Below are positions 1 through 13,408 of a stretch of DNA of 64,000 nucleotides, one piece after another. How positions within the stretch are numbered: position 1 is the first letter of the stretch; the number at the start of each line of letters is the position of its first letter. The stretch is taken from NCBI RefSeq assembly GCF_014805625.2, contig NW_023998431.1, positions 6,843,567 to 6,907,566 on the forward strand, in the 5' to 3' direction. The notes under the pieces were generated by a model. That model was not told where the DNA came from. It did not search any database and saw only the letters and a list, made by a program, of their open reading frames with translations. The position numbers and the translations under genes were made by a program. The DNA is from Glossina fuscipes (Eukaryota > Arthropoda > Insecta > Diptera > Glossinidae).

Positions 1-3000
1 ACTTTTATTCTCAAATTTTAATGTCGATATAGATTTTTTCAGCGTTATAGTGCATCTGTCAGCAGGATGAGTATCCAACAAAGTAATTCGATGCGTGTGG
101 AGTTGCTTTAATTCTAATAGGGCTTTTAAAGATGTTGCAGTCGGAAGAGTAGAAAGACAAGACTTCGCCGGAGTGGTTGCATATCTCGTGTGTCTCGGTT
201 AGTGTCCTCATAGGAGTGCAGACGATAGTAATCAAGGAAGCGATCACTATTATGTAAATCCTAGCTGATAGAAGAAAAAAGTGATAGAGAGCAAGACGTG
301 CAGTGGTATGTGAATATGTATGACGGGAGAAAAAACCTGTTGGCCGTCAACTTATTTAAATGCAAAGATAGCTTTGAATGAAAGTGCTTTCCAATATGAT
401 ATCGCAAGAATTGTTGCTTGCACGTCCCTGGAAACTGTTGCAGCTGGCAGTGGGGAGAAAGTGTGAAGAATAAATTACGCAGTTCTTGATGTGAAAAGGA
501 TTCGAAAGGGGGGATATAGAGCGAAAGCACATTGTCTAATTTAGCTTATTTAGGTAGCTATGGTTTGCACCTTTGAGTTTAAATTGATGCGGTTATGAGG
601 GATTTTGGATTTAATTGTTTTGAGAATGGCCGTTATGGCCAGTTTTTATGGAGAATCCAATTTATGAATGTAGTGCAATTGGCTTGAAACACATTTTACA
701 ATGGGTTTTGGTTTTTTAAAGATATATGAAGGTACGTTTATACCTCTTATTAGTATTTGCAGTTCATTAAAATGACTTAATAATGCTTTGAAGTTCCGTT
801 GTAATATTTTAAAGGCTATTGTTGACTGCATTCTGATGATAGCTACATATTAGCACGATTGGGTTGACATGTAAGCGTTGGCGTCAGATGTGTGGCTAAT
901 GGTACAGTTGCTACAACTCACTGAAGCTTCGCTCCGCTTGCTAATAGAAGAGCTAAAAACGCATCTTTCGTTTATCGGTTTTGCCGAAAAAACCGAGGTG
1001 ATTTTTTTTTCTAATATGATTAATCACTCAGAAGATGTTCCCAAACTCGAGAAAATCTTTACTCTTTTTTCTATTGAAAGGTATGATTTCAATCGGTTAG
1101 AAGCTGAAATTTAGTAAGTTTCTCTTGCGAAGGTTCCGGAGCCATAGTGTAAATAATACGTTAAACACTTATAGTCTATTAAACGCCTTTATTTTCCAGT
1201 GGAGAATATTGTAGTGATACACTGCAAAAAAACAACTAATGATTATCGTTTAAATTTCAACTCGAAGCTTTCGTTTTTTCAATTATTTCTTGCTACAATA
1301 TAAGGTCGCAGCAACCGCGATTATTATATGAACGAATAAATAACGATGGAGACATCTCACTCGTTAATGGTATTTAAAATGTCGAAAGAGTTAATTATTG
1401 TGAACGACAACAAAATACACGCTCTTCACACCAAGTTTGTTATTGATGGTTAAGGAAGAACGTCGAAAATATCATATGATTAAAAATATGAAATATTATG
1501 AATGAATACAATTATCGTATATAGTGATTTCTCACTGTATGTTTTTGCATTGCGTATTTGTGTTTTTACCTTTACCTTTAATTAATAAAACACGCTATGC
1601 CTAATAAACTAAATTTATTAAGGAATTTTTTTCATTTTACCTCAAACGTGGAATGTTATTTCTTTCTTCTTCACGATGAGTCTATTCCGAATTGTCGGAC
1701 AGCGTTTGCTTCTTCACAACTGCTAAGTTTTGCGTACATTATATATGAACGGAAAAGAGAATCTGTTTACAGCGCTTATAGTTTTATTAAAACCTATGTT
1801 AACTCTTTTTACAGAATATCTTAGGCCTTATTTTACAACATTCGAGTTTGCATAATTTTTTTCGAACAATGCATCTGTAGCGCAAATTATGGGATAGATG
1901 TAGTTACACATGGCATGGCAAGCATGTTTATTAATCTCCGCTTTTCTCGTTTAGTGTAAATAAGCATTGTTTGCAATCACATGGCTATAAACATAGGTTA
2001 TTGACTAACGGATTGTATTGTAAAGATGTACACAATGGACGTAATACCGTAATTACTTGTTTTGTTATATTTGTTTTGTAAATGGATTTTAGGATTTTAA
2101 ATTTATCAACTTCAAGGTCGACAATACCAATAAGCTCTTGCGCTTCCATCTTTCAAATGTTGCTAGCGAATCTAATGCATAGAATGATATAAAGCAATGC
2201 AAATAATATCGAACACATTGCAACTTGTCGGGGTGACATAATGCTAAGCTTATCCCCCATTCACAGCGTAGTGAATTTCCTTCTTTTGGAATTCAAGTTA
2301 GATTAGTTGTTGAAAGACAATATGAAAATATCATATGTACTGTTCCTGCGAAAGATAATGTAAACTAACATAACATAACATACACAGACCAGAGATTTAT
2401 AGTAATTTGGAAAAGTTGAATAATTTATTCATTTTTTTTTTTTTTTTTTTTTTTAAACTTAAATATATTAATGTCAACCAGAGTAGAGAGGCTGTTATGT
2501 TATATTTCAACATAAGTTAACGCAGGCATATATCTGAAAAGTCAACCACTTAGTTTCAAAATTAAAAATTACAACTGCTTATGATGAATGTTATTGCCTG
2601 AGATATAGTTTTTACATATACTTTTTTTTATTCCATAATGCAATTAATTTACGGCATCATTAAAGTTTGCCGGTATGTAACCCATAGTAAAATGCGAAAA
2701 CAAGGAAAATTGTGAATTACTACTCGCGCTTTCAAGCGCAAAACTCATGAACAAGAATAGGTGCCGTGTACGTTGTAAGTAAATAAGCGAAAGAAAAAAA
2801 AGGAACGCGTTTATATGCCGAAAATGGTTTATGATATTTATTTACGATACAAAAGCAATGATTATGACAACGATAACTATAACTATTCACACATGTACAC
2901 AATCATACCGCTCTGGTTTGTTGATGGCAAAGTTTACTGTCCCGCAACATTGCTTTAAAAAAAAATAACAGGAAAAGAAAAACCAAAATAAATAAAACAA

Positions 3001-5105
3001 ATCGCAAGCAACCTTTAATAATAATTGAGTGCACACTCAAGAATTGTCAAACTTTCAAATATGGCAAACTTTCAAAATGGGAAACATAGGTATGCGCGCC
3101 TAGTAGAACTCATAACACTTGAACTTTTAATATCCTCTACGCGTGTAGCTACAACGTGTTAATGAGTCAACGGAAGACTACAAAGAAAATATTTAATTTT
3201 GACTTCATTTCATAAAGCACAAAAGGCAAAGTGACCAGAAAAATTTTTATTCCTATTCTTGGTTTTTAAGCACGTCGCTCATCTGAGATCTTTCAATTCG
3301 AATTCTACATTCGTTTTAATACTTTTAGCTCAGCGAATTAAAATTAGTGCAGAAAAGGAAAGGCTAACAAAAAAAAAGCAAATAATCTAATGTTTCTTAG
3401 CGGAGTGTCTTGGGTCACTTGCTTAAGTTGTTTGTATCATTTTTTGCATCTAACATAAAAAAGGGATTTGATGTCAAGCATATTTCGTTAACTTTCAATA
3501 ATCCTCTTGGGGAATAGAGTTTTAAAGATTCTAATAGTTATGCAGATAAATCCTCTGTATTGAAATAACTTCCTGTCGTTCAGCGTACAGAGCAATGCAG
3601 TTTTCCTGCGTTTAACTCGATTAAATTAGAAACAAATGTAGCTAACGCGACGGCTTCGAGTGAAAATGCAGTAAGCTATGAAACAATTAGAAAAGTGGTT
3701 TCCGAGGTTTCGTGCGAGAAAATGTGTGTCTTGAAAACAATGATGTGATGTGATCTTCAACTGGGGTCGGACAGACAGCTGTACTCCCGATTGCGGATTA
3801 TTCTCAAAACCTTTCAGCTTCTGATTAGTACAGGTTGAAATCGACACAATCAAATTTAGCGAACCAGCTCTTCTGTAAAATTGAAAATGTACGAAAACAA
3901 ATCGATGGCTATTGTTCCTCGAAGCTATAAATTTTGTATTGCGACGGGATGCGCTAACTACCCCTTACGCGGCAAAAGACGATTGATAATAATGGTGAAT
4001 ATTTCGACTAACAAGTGTATTTTAAATAAATATGAACTTTAACAACAGATACAGAGAATTTATTTGCTCACCTAATATATAAATAAATACACTATCAGCT
4101 CTTAGCGAACAGTAAAATGGACCAATGGCAATCACGATGCGGGCAGCGCGTGACAGAAGTTGTCTTGATGGTCTGGCGACAGAATTTCCCCTTACATAAC
4201 GTTTCGGTTTCCGCCGTTGTCCAAAATGGGAGTTCTTAGTGGTTTAGTGTTTTAACTGGGTTCCGTGTTTTTTAGGTACTTTTTTGTTCACAATTGGAGG
4301 GAAAATTATTTTTTTCAGATTTTTCATTAAGAAGACGTGGGTGGCTGCTTCTGAAGTCAGACGCATTTAATCTTAGTCTACTTAGCCTCGTCATTATGCT
4401 GTATACATCCATTTTTCGTTATATTATAATTCAAATTTGGTGTCAAACGTTTCTATCATCATTAAAGTTGATTTCTATGTAAATTCATCGTGTTTCGTCG
4501 TTTATTGAAATTAATATTTCATTTGTTTTTTAATCCATCCAATGATTATTTAATTTGCCCTTTACTTCTCAATGTTAATAAACAGCTTAATATATTATCT
4601 TAAATTCGTTTTAACGCGCATATAAATACTTTTTGAAAAGGAAGTTCGGATGCTAACGACGTGCTCGCGAAGGAACTCATAACATTACCAACTTACGATA
4701 TAAGTAAAAATATAAAAAAATATTAAAGTTATATTCAACTTAAAACGAATGTTTGATTAGCACTAACTACAACCATCGAATTAGATTTGCGGTTGATTTT
4801 TAGATAACTCAAGTACAAGGCAATGCTTGCATAGGATATGGGTTGGGATCAAGCATCAAATGAATAGATACAAATTACATTTCCCATTTCATTATATGCA
4901 GTTATAAACGTTCTCAACGTTTAAGGATAGCGGACGTACAGACACGGTGAAGTTCACTCAGAATCATGCATTAATTATGAATATACGTGGGTCACACGTC
5001 CCCTGATACTTATTTCTGGGTGTTACAAATGTAATGGCAAATCCAGCACAACTCTATTCTGTAATAGTTTGCATAAAAGCTGGAGCAAAGCTGCTGATTA
5101 CTTAT
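1..5105. other. AT-rich stretch without a recognised gene
   Basis: Only short open frames (under 100 codons) occur on both strands, several without an ATG, and none matches a family I recognise. The open frame on the minus strand at about 59-345 has a hydrophobic stretch followed by several Cys, but it has no good start and I do not call it. A T23 homopolymer lies at 2432-2454. I see no RNA gene, TIR pair or tandem array here. Confidence 0.55.
2432..2454. repeat. poly(T) tract, 23 bp
   Basis: Uninterrupted run of 23 T. It could be an old retrotransposon poly(A) tail on the minus strand, but I found no recognisable element body beside it. Confidence 0.9.
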
Positions 5106-6345
5106 TTCATTCTTTATTTTATTTACGCTCGAAATTCTTCAGCTAACATAAATTGATAGCCGAATTTAAATGGCTCTTAGATATAAATCTTATGCTAAGT
5201 GTTATCGATAAGGATTAAAAAGTACTTAGAAAAAATCAAGAAAAAATAACAAAATAAAAAGAAAAAAATTCACGTACGAATATATGCAGAATAATAAGAA
5301 GAAAAGGAAGACCATGTATATATCTAGCACAAAGGCACACCCGTAATCGGGGTTAATAGTTGAAAAATGTAGTTCAATTTGCGAAATCTACAAAGATATC
5401 GAGATTAGAAACTAGATAAGACATAGGCAAAGCGTGCCTATTTAGGAGACTTGATTTGATAGATTTTAATGAATCCGATATTGAGATTAAACTATAGATA
5501 TCGTTTAGATTTTTGCAAAGCACTCTAAATGGATTGAAAAGCTCGTAATTATATCTACATTGACTAAGTTTTAAGAAGGTAAAGCTTCTAGACGAACGGC
5601 TCGCGACACTGGGGCTGTAAGTAAAATCGGCAAATCGATAGAACCATTTATTAAGTTAATTAAGAAGAAAACAGTAAGGATAAACCTATGTTTACCAACT
5701 GATAGCAAAACTAGCAATAGCAATCTCTTTTGTAAGGACGAAATGGAGCAAGCGGCTCCCAGTCCAAATTCCTAAGGGCAAACAAAAAGGACTGCTTTTG
5801 AACGGTTTCTATCGAATTTACATAGCGCCTTCAGGAAGAGGACCACACAACAGACGTATGTTCAAGTATTGGTCTCACTAAGCTCATACATTGCCTTTCT
5901 GAAGCTTGCCTTGGATCACCGTTTAATAAAATCAAGCATTGAACGAACCTTATTTGCAGAGAGCTCAATGTGCAAATTAAAACGGAGGTTATGCTTGAAT
6001 AAAACTCCTACGTTCATGAACATTCCTACGTTCGTAACCTTCCTTTCATGAAACCATGCCGACATGGAGAAGTGTAGGATTTGATAGCGAAAGCTATTCG
6101 CCAAGTAACAATTCGTCTGAATAATTTAGGCAAGACACTCCACCTTTGTGAATTGGAATACGAAAGCTACCAGCATCAAGGGAAAACAACCATTTCACAA
6201 TAAAGAATTCATTCGAGCATGACTTGAGTATACATGATGGAATGCCATCAGGCCCGGCCGCACAACAATATTTAAGTGACCTTAAACCTTGTAATATATT
6301 TCTATCTGAACTGACTAAATTTGGAATCGAGTTTATGATTTGATA
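5106..6345 (-). mobile_element. non-LTR retrotransposon relic, copy 2 (5'-truncated)
   Basis: The minus strand gives broken reverse-transcriptase sequence from a CR1/Jockey-like LINE. At about 6170-6345 it reads LKYCCAAGPDGIPSCILKSC, the GPDGIP box that opens the RT palm/finger region, with a TAG and a TGA in frame. The C-terminal end at about 5440-5570 reads LSQCRYNYELFNPF, then CKNLNDIYSLISISDSLKSI, which aligns with the same part of the 13.6-16.0 kb element. The presumed 3' UTR is also shared (5290-5340 against 13890-13930, and 5100-5220 against 13680-13790), down to a T-rich tract at about 5106-5125 that would be the A-rich tail. The central RT with its YADD box is missing. The 5' end at about 6345 is approximate; no target-site duplication was seen. 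Confidence 0.8.
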
Positions 6346-7320
6346 TGGCTAATTACCAGTAAAGTCGATTATAATATCTGCAATGTCTTTTCTTCTTGTC
6401 TGGCATAGCAACGCTGAAGAAAAGTTATAGTCAAAGCTTTAATGCAAGGGAATTTTTCCTTAAAAAATATTTTCTTCTCGCCAATTATAACCGACCAATA
6501 TCCCACATAGTTGAAAATTGCTACGCTCAAAAAAGAGAAAAAAAGAAGAAAATAAACCGAAACAAAAAAAAAAAAAAAAAAAAAGCAAATGCTTTTAGTG
6601 GACTGTGTTACGTAGATATTCATACTTAATAAGAGTATTGTAGGCTGTCAAACACGTGTCTGGAACGTTGTTTGTTATATTTGGTTAAATTTTTAAAAGC
6701 ACAGCTAAGAAGTTTGTTATATCCGTGCATAGCTTTAATGCTAAGAATAGCTGTTTATACAATTGAATATGTGGCGAAGATGTACTGAATTTAGCATTCC
6801 GCGAAGTATACATATTTCCTTTTATTAGGGAAGACCCATTTTTTCTAAAGTTAGGTAGTGGTTTTCTCCTTTTTTTTTTTTCTGGTATTCTGGTGTTTCA
6901 GAGTCAATCATTTCATCATTGTCATTACGCAGCGCATGGTTCAAGCGAATTATTTTTAATTTATTACACGCAGTTGCTACAAATGAGTATGTTTTAGTGT
7001 TTTTAGAACCAGCTCTAAGGCTAGTTTGGTTTTTCTACTTACTGTGATTTATTTCAAAATCAACTAAGACACTGGGCAAAAGCCGTATTATGAACGAAGG
7101 ATAATTTTAACCAGTCAGCTGGTAGTAACAAATTCTTCAATTTACGTAAACTGTCTCTGCATAAAGATATAGGTTCAGAGTAACGTCTTTAACATAGCAA
7201 TGAATTAGTTTCATAATAATTTATCTTTTATACGCATACATGCATATGTCAACGCAAGCAAAATGGAAAACTCGTTTTGTAAAGAAAGATTGGCTTGTCT
7301 CTTATCTATTTCATTTATTT
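6346..7320. other. no gene; contains A21 tract
   Basis: No coding or repeat family recognised. An A21 run at 6564-6584 creates spurious overlapping frames on both strands (poly-Lys on plus, poly-Phe on minus). Confidence 0.5.
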
Positions 7321-7432
7321 TTGTATATATGTAAATACATTTATCTCCCTTATATATATATACGTCATATATATATACGTCAATACTGTACTGTACTGTG
7401 ATATATATATATATACATATATATATCGTCGT
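7321..7432. repeat. TA-rich cryptic microsatellite
   Basis: Imperfect TA repeats: two adjacent copies of a unit ending in TACGTCA, then CTGTACTGTACTGT, then two longer TA runs. The frames on both strands across it consist of Ile/Tyr runs and are artefacts of the repeat. Confidence 0.85.
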
Positions 7433-10400
7433 ATAGTAAATATGATCGGCTATGATCGACACTTGATTGCCAATCTTATTATTCAACATACTTTCAGAGC
7501 GATAATAAAGCTCGAGAACGAAACGGGAGAAGGAAATCGTATAAGGAAATTATATACGTTTTTAAAATGTAACATACCTACAACATGTATCCGAATTTGT
7601 TAGTATAACACGCTTAGAGCTGTAGTTCATTCATGCAATAACTATGCTCAAAGCTATATCGCATAATTATTTTTCATATCGAGCAGTCATTTTTCAAACC
7701 TCTAAAGCTCGTTTTTGATAGGGTCGTCCTATGAACCAATATTTTGTTACTCCCACCTGGACACATCACTCTGAGCTATGAAAATACTATTACGTTTATA
7801 TTCCCAGCTGTGAATTGTACTCTACGTACGAATTGTACGTAGGGTATAGATAATAAATTAAGCAACAATATAACTCTTGCAACAAGTGACAAAGAAAAGG
7901 CATATTCAGTCAATTCGCGTCGCCACTTTTAAACTGCCGGAACCCAAACCGACAATTGGGATATGGTGGAGCAGCATCACCATAAGCCTCTGAATGTGTT
8001 TCACGGGCTTCGACAGCAGATTTCTTCAAAGAAACAGCAAAAGTAATATATTTGCAAGAAGAAGAATTTTGAGCGCTGCATGATTAGCGGAAAGCAGATC
8101 TTCCTTTTAATTATTACAAGATACCGAATTTAATAATAAAAATGACTTTGAAAGGGAATCTGTGAGGTAATACTGACCGGTTTATTTGCTTGCTTGATGG
8201 AATTTCGGTACGAAATAGTACCTTCAACAACCACTTTAACACGCTTTAACAACCACTGTGAAGTTTCAAAGCAAAGAGTGAGGAGCAGATCTTCATCTGC
8301 ATCAATATTGAAACAATTGGCCAATGTTTTGGTACCAAAGTGGTACAACATTTCTTTGCAAAATGTTAGCACGTAATTTATTGACGTTGCCTTAAATGGC
8401 GAAGGGCAATCAAATGGTTGCGTTAGTCTGTCAGCGATCTTTTTAGCGGGAATCGGTGAATTACTATATTATTTACTAAATCATTTTAGAATGAAATCTC
8501 TATTTTATTATAAAACGTAATTTAAAAAAATTTGACCTTTTCGCCTTCAATTTCAAATATAATTTTTTTTTTTTCATTAATGTTTTTTTTTTGCTAGGCT
8601 TATATGGACTCCTGAAGCTTTTAAATAATTGTCGGGTAATAACATGATTATAGAGAACTATCAGCATGAAAAATCACGCACTTTCCACATCCACGAAAGT
8701 TAGACGCGAATTTTTGCAATCACGCAATTTATAAAACCAAAGAGAAAACTATGCATTCGAAAGTAATTTGATTTACCATAAATTGCAAGCAATTATTTTC
8801 TTTTGTTATTTCATGTTTATACGAACGGAGAATGTACGATGGGTGTGCAATAAATTTTAAATGCAATTACGATCAATATTATGTTTACATGTACATTTAT
8901 TAGTAGTAGTTAACTAAAGTGTATGCGTCTGCTTTTCTTTCTGTCTCTTGCTGCGTCATTATATATGAAGTCACGTAGTCTCATGGTTTAACTGATTAAT
9001 TGGTATCTAATGACAAAATGTGCTAAAATATTTCCCAAAATGATACGAGATCGTATTACTCCGCATGAACACGCAAGATTCCTTATTCCCACCCCATTAT
9101 TAAGATTGGTGATCGCATAAGGGCATAAAGAAGTATGTAATTACTTGATCAAGCGATATCAAAAATCCGCTTTAAGGCGAATCGGTATTTTTGCGAACAT
9201 TCTACCATCATCATCCTGATCATTATTAAGTTTATTTATACACTTTTTTCTTCAGTTTAGAATGATTTTTCATTTGTCTTGCAGATATTGCGATCCTCTT
9301 TACATCATTACATAAAATGTTCTTTTATGAGAAAAGTTGCTCGCCTTCGAAAGCGATTCAACCCGTTAAGGAATAGAATTTTGGCCTACTACTACAATCC
9401 CATATTACAAGAACAAACGGCGTTTAGCTTCAGAGCAACTGAGATCTTCAAAGTGGATGATTTTCCTTGGTTTCACCTAAAATCTCGGAAAAAATTCCTT
9501 TATTAATTAAACAACAGCAATTTTGGCGAAATCAGTTTTAAATCCGTCGGTGTACCTTTCTGCTCCTGTGCCACGACTTATTCGATAAGCAAAATGCAGT
9601 AAAAACTTTACCCACGGAAATCGTGTATAGTCTATGATGAATGATGAAATAGTACAGCCAGCCATAAGAATAGGTGGCTTTTTTCTTAAATGATCAATAA
9701 TTTTTTTCTACTTTATAATACTTTTTCATTTTTCGCTATTCACAGTCTTTTTATGTAAACAATATGGTAAAAATAATCACGTAATGCATTTGCACGCAAT
9801 ATGCCTGTGTTTCTAAATGAAATTCAATCAAGAAATCACTCTACGCACGAGAAACCGTAGGAGAGAAAATTTTACGAATTGATTGCTCAATCTAGAGATA
9901 ACTCAATTATTTTAAATCAATCGAAATTAATAATTCACGGAAAACTTCATTTGTTGACGAAAATTTTGCACGCCGTAGAAATTTTTCTAAAAAGTAAAAG
10001 ACTAGGGCAACTACTAACTACTATTTATTCTTAATTAGGAGAGCGGCAGTAGAAAGCTAAAACTTGCTACAAATACTTGTAATTACGTAAAGATTGCTGG
10101 AAAATAAACTAAAACTACCTGCATATATAACTGCAATAGCTAATAAGCCTAGCCAAGAAAAAGAACAACTTGAAAACTTTAAAATAATTGCCTCTGGAAT
10201 TATATTTTAGATAGTTTGTTAAAAGAACTAAAAAGCTCCGACAAATGTAATTTGTCCTATATGACAATATTTGGGACGGCATTCGTGAGGAAGAGCATGT
10301 ACAATATATTTTATATAAAGGATTGAATAATAATATATAAGACAGAAGATGAGTTTCGAGTATGCGTCGAAATTTGAGGAAAAACATGCTCGAAACCAGT

Positions 10401-11640
10401 TTTTAAAGAGAAATACACCACTTTTAAGCGTCAAACCAAACATGAAAAATCAAGTAAAGAAGTGCCTAAAAGCTAATGCCTTTGCATTTATCATGCCGCA
10501 TTTGGCTTTGTTCGAAACGCATATGCGCTAAAAACTTCCAGAGAGATTAAAAGGATTTTTTTGTAGCATAACCTAAATCGGTAATTAGTAAAGGGTTTCC
10601 CAAACTTTAAGACCAACTAAATGACAAGAATACGAACAGAAGAACTGAATTACAAAAATCAGCAAGATGCAAACTTAAATTCATAATGGAACGACTGGCA
10701 GATTTGCACCGCGACTTGCTGAGACATTGCACCATTTTATTATAAAAAAAGAAAATGTACAATTGCTATGTGTGCGTATTTTGCAGGCACGTTCGTATTG
10801 CATTTTTAAAATGCAGTCATCTTAATGTAAAGCGCTATCTTTCTTCTCAACCTTGTTGCATTTCATAAAGTCAATGCATTATGAATTGCAATGTCGTCCG
10901 AGATAAACATTTGTTTTTTAAGTGGCTGTGGCCGTTTCTTTCCGGTACAATCTTTAATTTACTTACAGCTAATCTTCGCTTGACATTTTAAACAGGTAAG
11001 CGCGTGTTTCTCATATTGTAATGTATTGATCAACAACTGCAGGCACTGTCACGTAGATGCCACCTTAACAGCAAATACATATAAACTAAATAACGAAAAC
11101 GATGCCTATTAATATTTTAGTTCATTTATGTCATTTGTTCACACTTCACAAGAGTTGTATTGATATTGTTTTTGTTATTTTCAAAATAGTAAAAAGTAAA
11201 GTTTCTCGGTTTGGCTAAAGATTGCCTTTTGATGGGAAAAATGACCATTCAAACTTAGCATTGACTTGGAAAATGCTACGGCAACTTGGATCCATAAGAA
11301 GCATCTCCTTCTAGCTGATTTGCCAATTTTAAACTGGGTTGTGCGGACACCGGCAATGCCGAATCCACTGGAAAATTATTGTCGATAAGCCAAAACCGAG
11401 ACTGGGAGCTACAGCTGCCATTTCAAAATATCAAACTGCAACATGATCAATATTTCCCATTAAAATGTAGACATAAAAAGAGCTCTTTTTGAAATCGTTA
11501 AAGTGCTTGGTTCAGTTCCGTATTTTCGAATGCGTATGGAGAATCCTGAAAAAAGCAGAAAAATTTAGAGCGTATATTATGCGGCAGTGTTGGTTCGTTT
11601 GAAACACTAAACTGCCAAAAAACAACCTGAAATTACAAAG
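7433..11640. other. AT-rich stretch without a recognised gene
   Basis: No family-level match was found. A perfect 8-bp inverted repeat (CTACGTAC, 5-nt spacer, GTACGTAG) lies at 7822-7842. The open frame at 9279-9506 follows a polypyrimidine-AG (TTTCATTTGTCTTGCAG) and is rich in basic and aromatic residues, but it shows no recognisable motif, so it is not called as an exon. Confidence 0.5.
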
Positions 11641-11812
11641 AAAACGTATGTTTTGACCAAAATAATGTGATATTTCATAAGCTCATGGCTGCAAAGCAAA
11701 ATTACGTGAGTTAAAAATATTAACACATCCATCGTATTTTCAAGGTAGGCACTCCAGCGACTATTATTTGTCAGTAAATCTCAAAAGAATCCTCCAAGGA
11801 TAATGTGTATTT
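11641..11812 (+). pseudogene. mariner transposase relic (irritans-like)
   Basis: Two adjoining conserved blocks of a mariner transposase remain, in different frames. About 11652-11695 reads FDQNNVIFHKLMAAKQNY, the position of the second catalytic block (normally a Q-D-N-A-P-type block) with the Asp codon now Asn (AAT). About 11750-11810 reads HSSDYYLSVNLKRILQG then stop, matching the third catalytic Asp block (S-D-Y followed by a leucine-rich helix). The spacing, about 33 codons, fits the D34D signature allowing for small indels. I could not follow the element confidently upstream, and no TIRs were found. The SDYYL...LKRILQG wording resembles irritans-subfamily members; the subfamily is a tentative call. 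The copy is long dead. Confidence 0.7.
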
Positions 11813-12110
11813 TTTTTTGACTATTTACTCAACGGGTGATCGCTACAGGGCTTGTTTGGAGTTCAGGTAAGATTACAGGTAAGGGGAGGAAGAAAATAGT
11901 AGTAGTGATTGTTTACTTTCGAAAATGCAAACATCAACTTGAGTAACAACGCTGAGAAATACGAGCAGTCCTGTCAAAGGATTTGATTAGTGGACAAATT
12001 TCTTTTTCCGCAGAGCAAATGGCTTGAAGGTACTTATTGCAACGATGTGTCTAGATATCGTCAAAAATTTATTCCATTGAAAATGTGACATTTTTGCATT
12101 GACAAAATTC

Positions 12111-12918
12111 AATTGTATTTCGGTCGTACTATTCTTTTTTATACCCATCACCGAAGCATGAGGTGTATAGTCATTTTGTCAAAACGTTTGCAACACCCAG
12201 AAGGAAGCATTAAAGATCCCACAAAGTATATATATTCTTGATCAGCATCAAATTTTTAATCGATTTAAGTATGTCCGTATGTGTAAGGTCTGTTGTAAAC
12301 ATTCTCCTACCGGCTTCAACTTTGGCAAGACCATTGAATGTTCTTGCACGCAGGTTGGTGTTGAAAATGGGTCAAATTCGTCAAAGGACACGCCCACAGC
12401 ACCACGTAAACTGAGAACACCTCTGTTTTTCAAAGGGTCTGAAAAATTTGGTTTTTTACTCATTACTCATAAGCTATTGCAGATAAATATACCAAAATTT
12501 TAACGCTTATTCTATGGGAAATGCCTTTTATAGTATATCAAAACTTAGTTCTTTTTTCATTACCTTTATAACGCGCAGAAGCAAGCTCCAAAAGCATCAT
12601 AACGTATATAATTTCTTGGCCAGTTTTAAATTAGTACTGCACCTAAACATATCCGCCTGTTCGCCTATCGATCTGTCTCTTTGTGCAATTTTGCGATATT
12701 TGTGGTGAACGCTCTCCCGTTAGCGAAGATAAAGATATCGCCTAAAAATTTGCAAAAGTATTTGGAATTGCCCTAAACTTTTATTTTGACAATAGGAGAA
12801 ATCAACTGCGCCCATTCCTTATTATAGAACATAAGAATGTTCTTCTTTTACTTTTTATGTTTTTTTTTGGAGTAAACGATGATGGGTATAGAAGATTCGG
12901 TCTCGACCGAATTTAATT
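12111..12918 (+). mobile_element. family A element, reference copy (non-autonomous TIR element)
   Basis: About 808 bp, bounded by imperfect inverted repeats of roughly 42-45 bp. The left end (12111-12155) has TTTCGGTCG ... TATACCCATCACCG. The right end (12877-12918), read on the minus strand, has ATTCGGTCGAGACC ... TATACCCATCATCG. Just inside the left end is a small hairpin (TATACCCATCACCGAAG / ATGAGGTGTATA). The interior carries no recognisable protein; the frames at 12248-12708 are short and not conserved in other copies. At least six other pieces occur in this window, so it is a dispersed repeat. The inverted ends and lack of coding capacity suggest a MITE-like DNA transposon. I did not establish a target-site duplication. 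Confidence 0.75.
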
Positions 12919-13087
12919 TTTTTACTTGCTTTCTTTCTTGTTTTTTATAAGTTCTTTTACCAAATTGTAAACAATTTATTTTTCACTGTCTGTTGGTTAT
13001 TATGAATTTTCAACAATTTTTCAAAGCAAATTTCTCACTTTCCCTTTTTCTCGTGCCAGTTCAGCTCCTAGATAATTCCGAAAAATC

Positions 13088-13408
13088 ATGCATCACCAAA
13101 CTGATCCTTTACGACATCGGAATCCCGCGATTGACGTTAGCACACCACTACAAGATTATAAAAATAACGAATGTTACACTATACATGAGCACAACGCGGG
13201 TCACGTTACACTGAGGTGCAAGGGCATCCAGGGTGTTGAACACACTTGGATCATTCTTGCGTATCCAAACACTGCCGGGCGTAAACTGGTTTTTAACCAA
13301 AATCTGGCAGCTCATCACACATATATGCGAGTTGTACTTAGAACTTGTGGTCAATGTAGGTGGTGTACATATAATAATATAAAGTTATGCAATGCTGAAT
13401 TGCTGTAA
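13088..13408 (+). CDS. unassigned open frame, 106 codons
   Basis: It starts at an ATG and encodes a Cys- and His-containing protein ending in a cluster (TCGQCRWC). No family is recognised. A 68-codon frame on the opposite strand overlaps it, so coding potential is doubtful. It lies between a family A element and the 3' tail of a LINE and may be remnant or chance sequence. Confidence 0.12.
   Translation: MHHQTDPLRHRNPAIDVSTPLQDYKNNECYTIHEHNAGHVTLRCKGIQGVEHTWIILAYPNTAGRKLVFNQNLAAHHTYMRVVLRTCGQCRWCTYNNIKLCNAELL

Noticed and set aside
6369..6629. ORFs on both strands with poly-Lys or poly-Phe
   Set aside because: Created by an A21 homopolymer; no conserved motif.
7211..7603. Overlapping ORFs of 92 and 102 codons on opposite strands
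   Set aside because: Both are largely Ile/Tyr runs produced by a TA-rich microsatellite.
12248..12708. ORFs within the family A element (also 22679-23321, 41158-41364, 52410-52637)
   Set aside because: They fall in a dispersed non-coding repeat and are not conserved in frame between copies.
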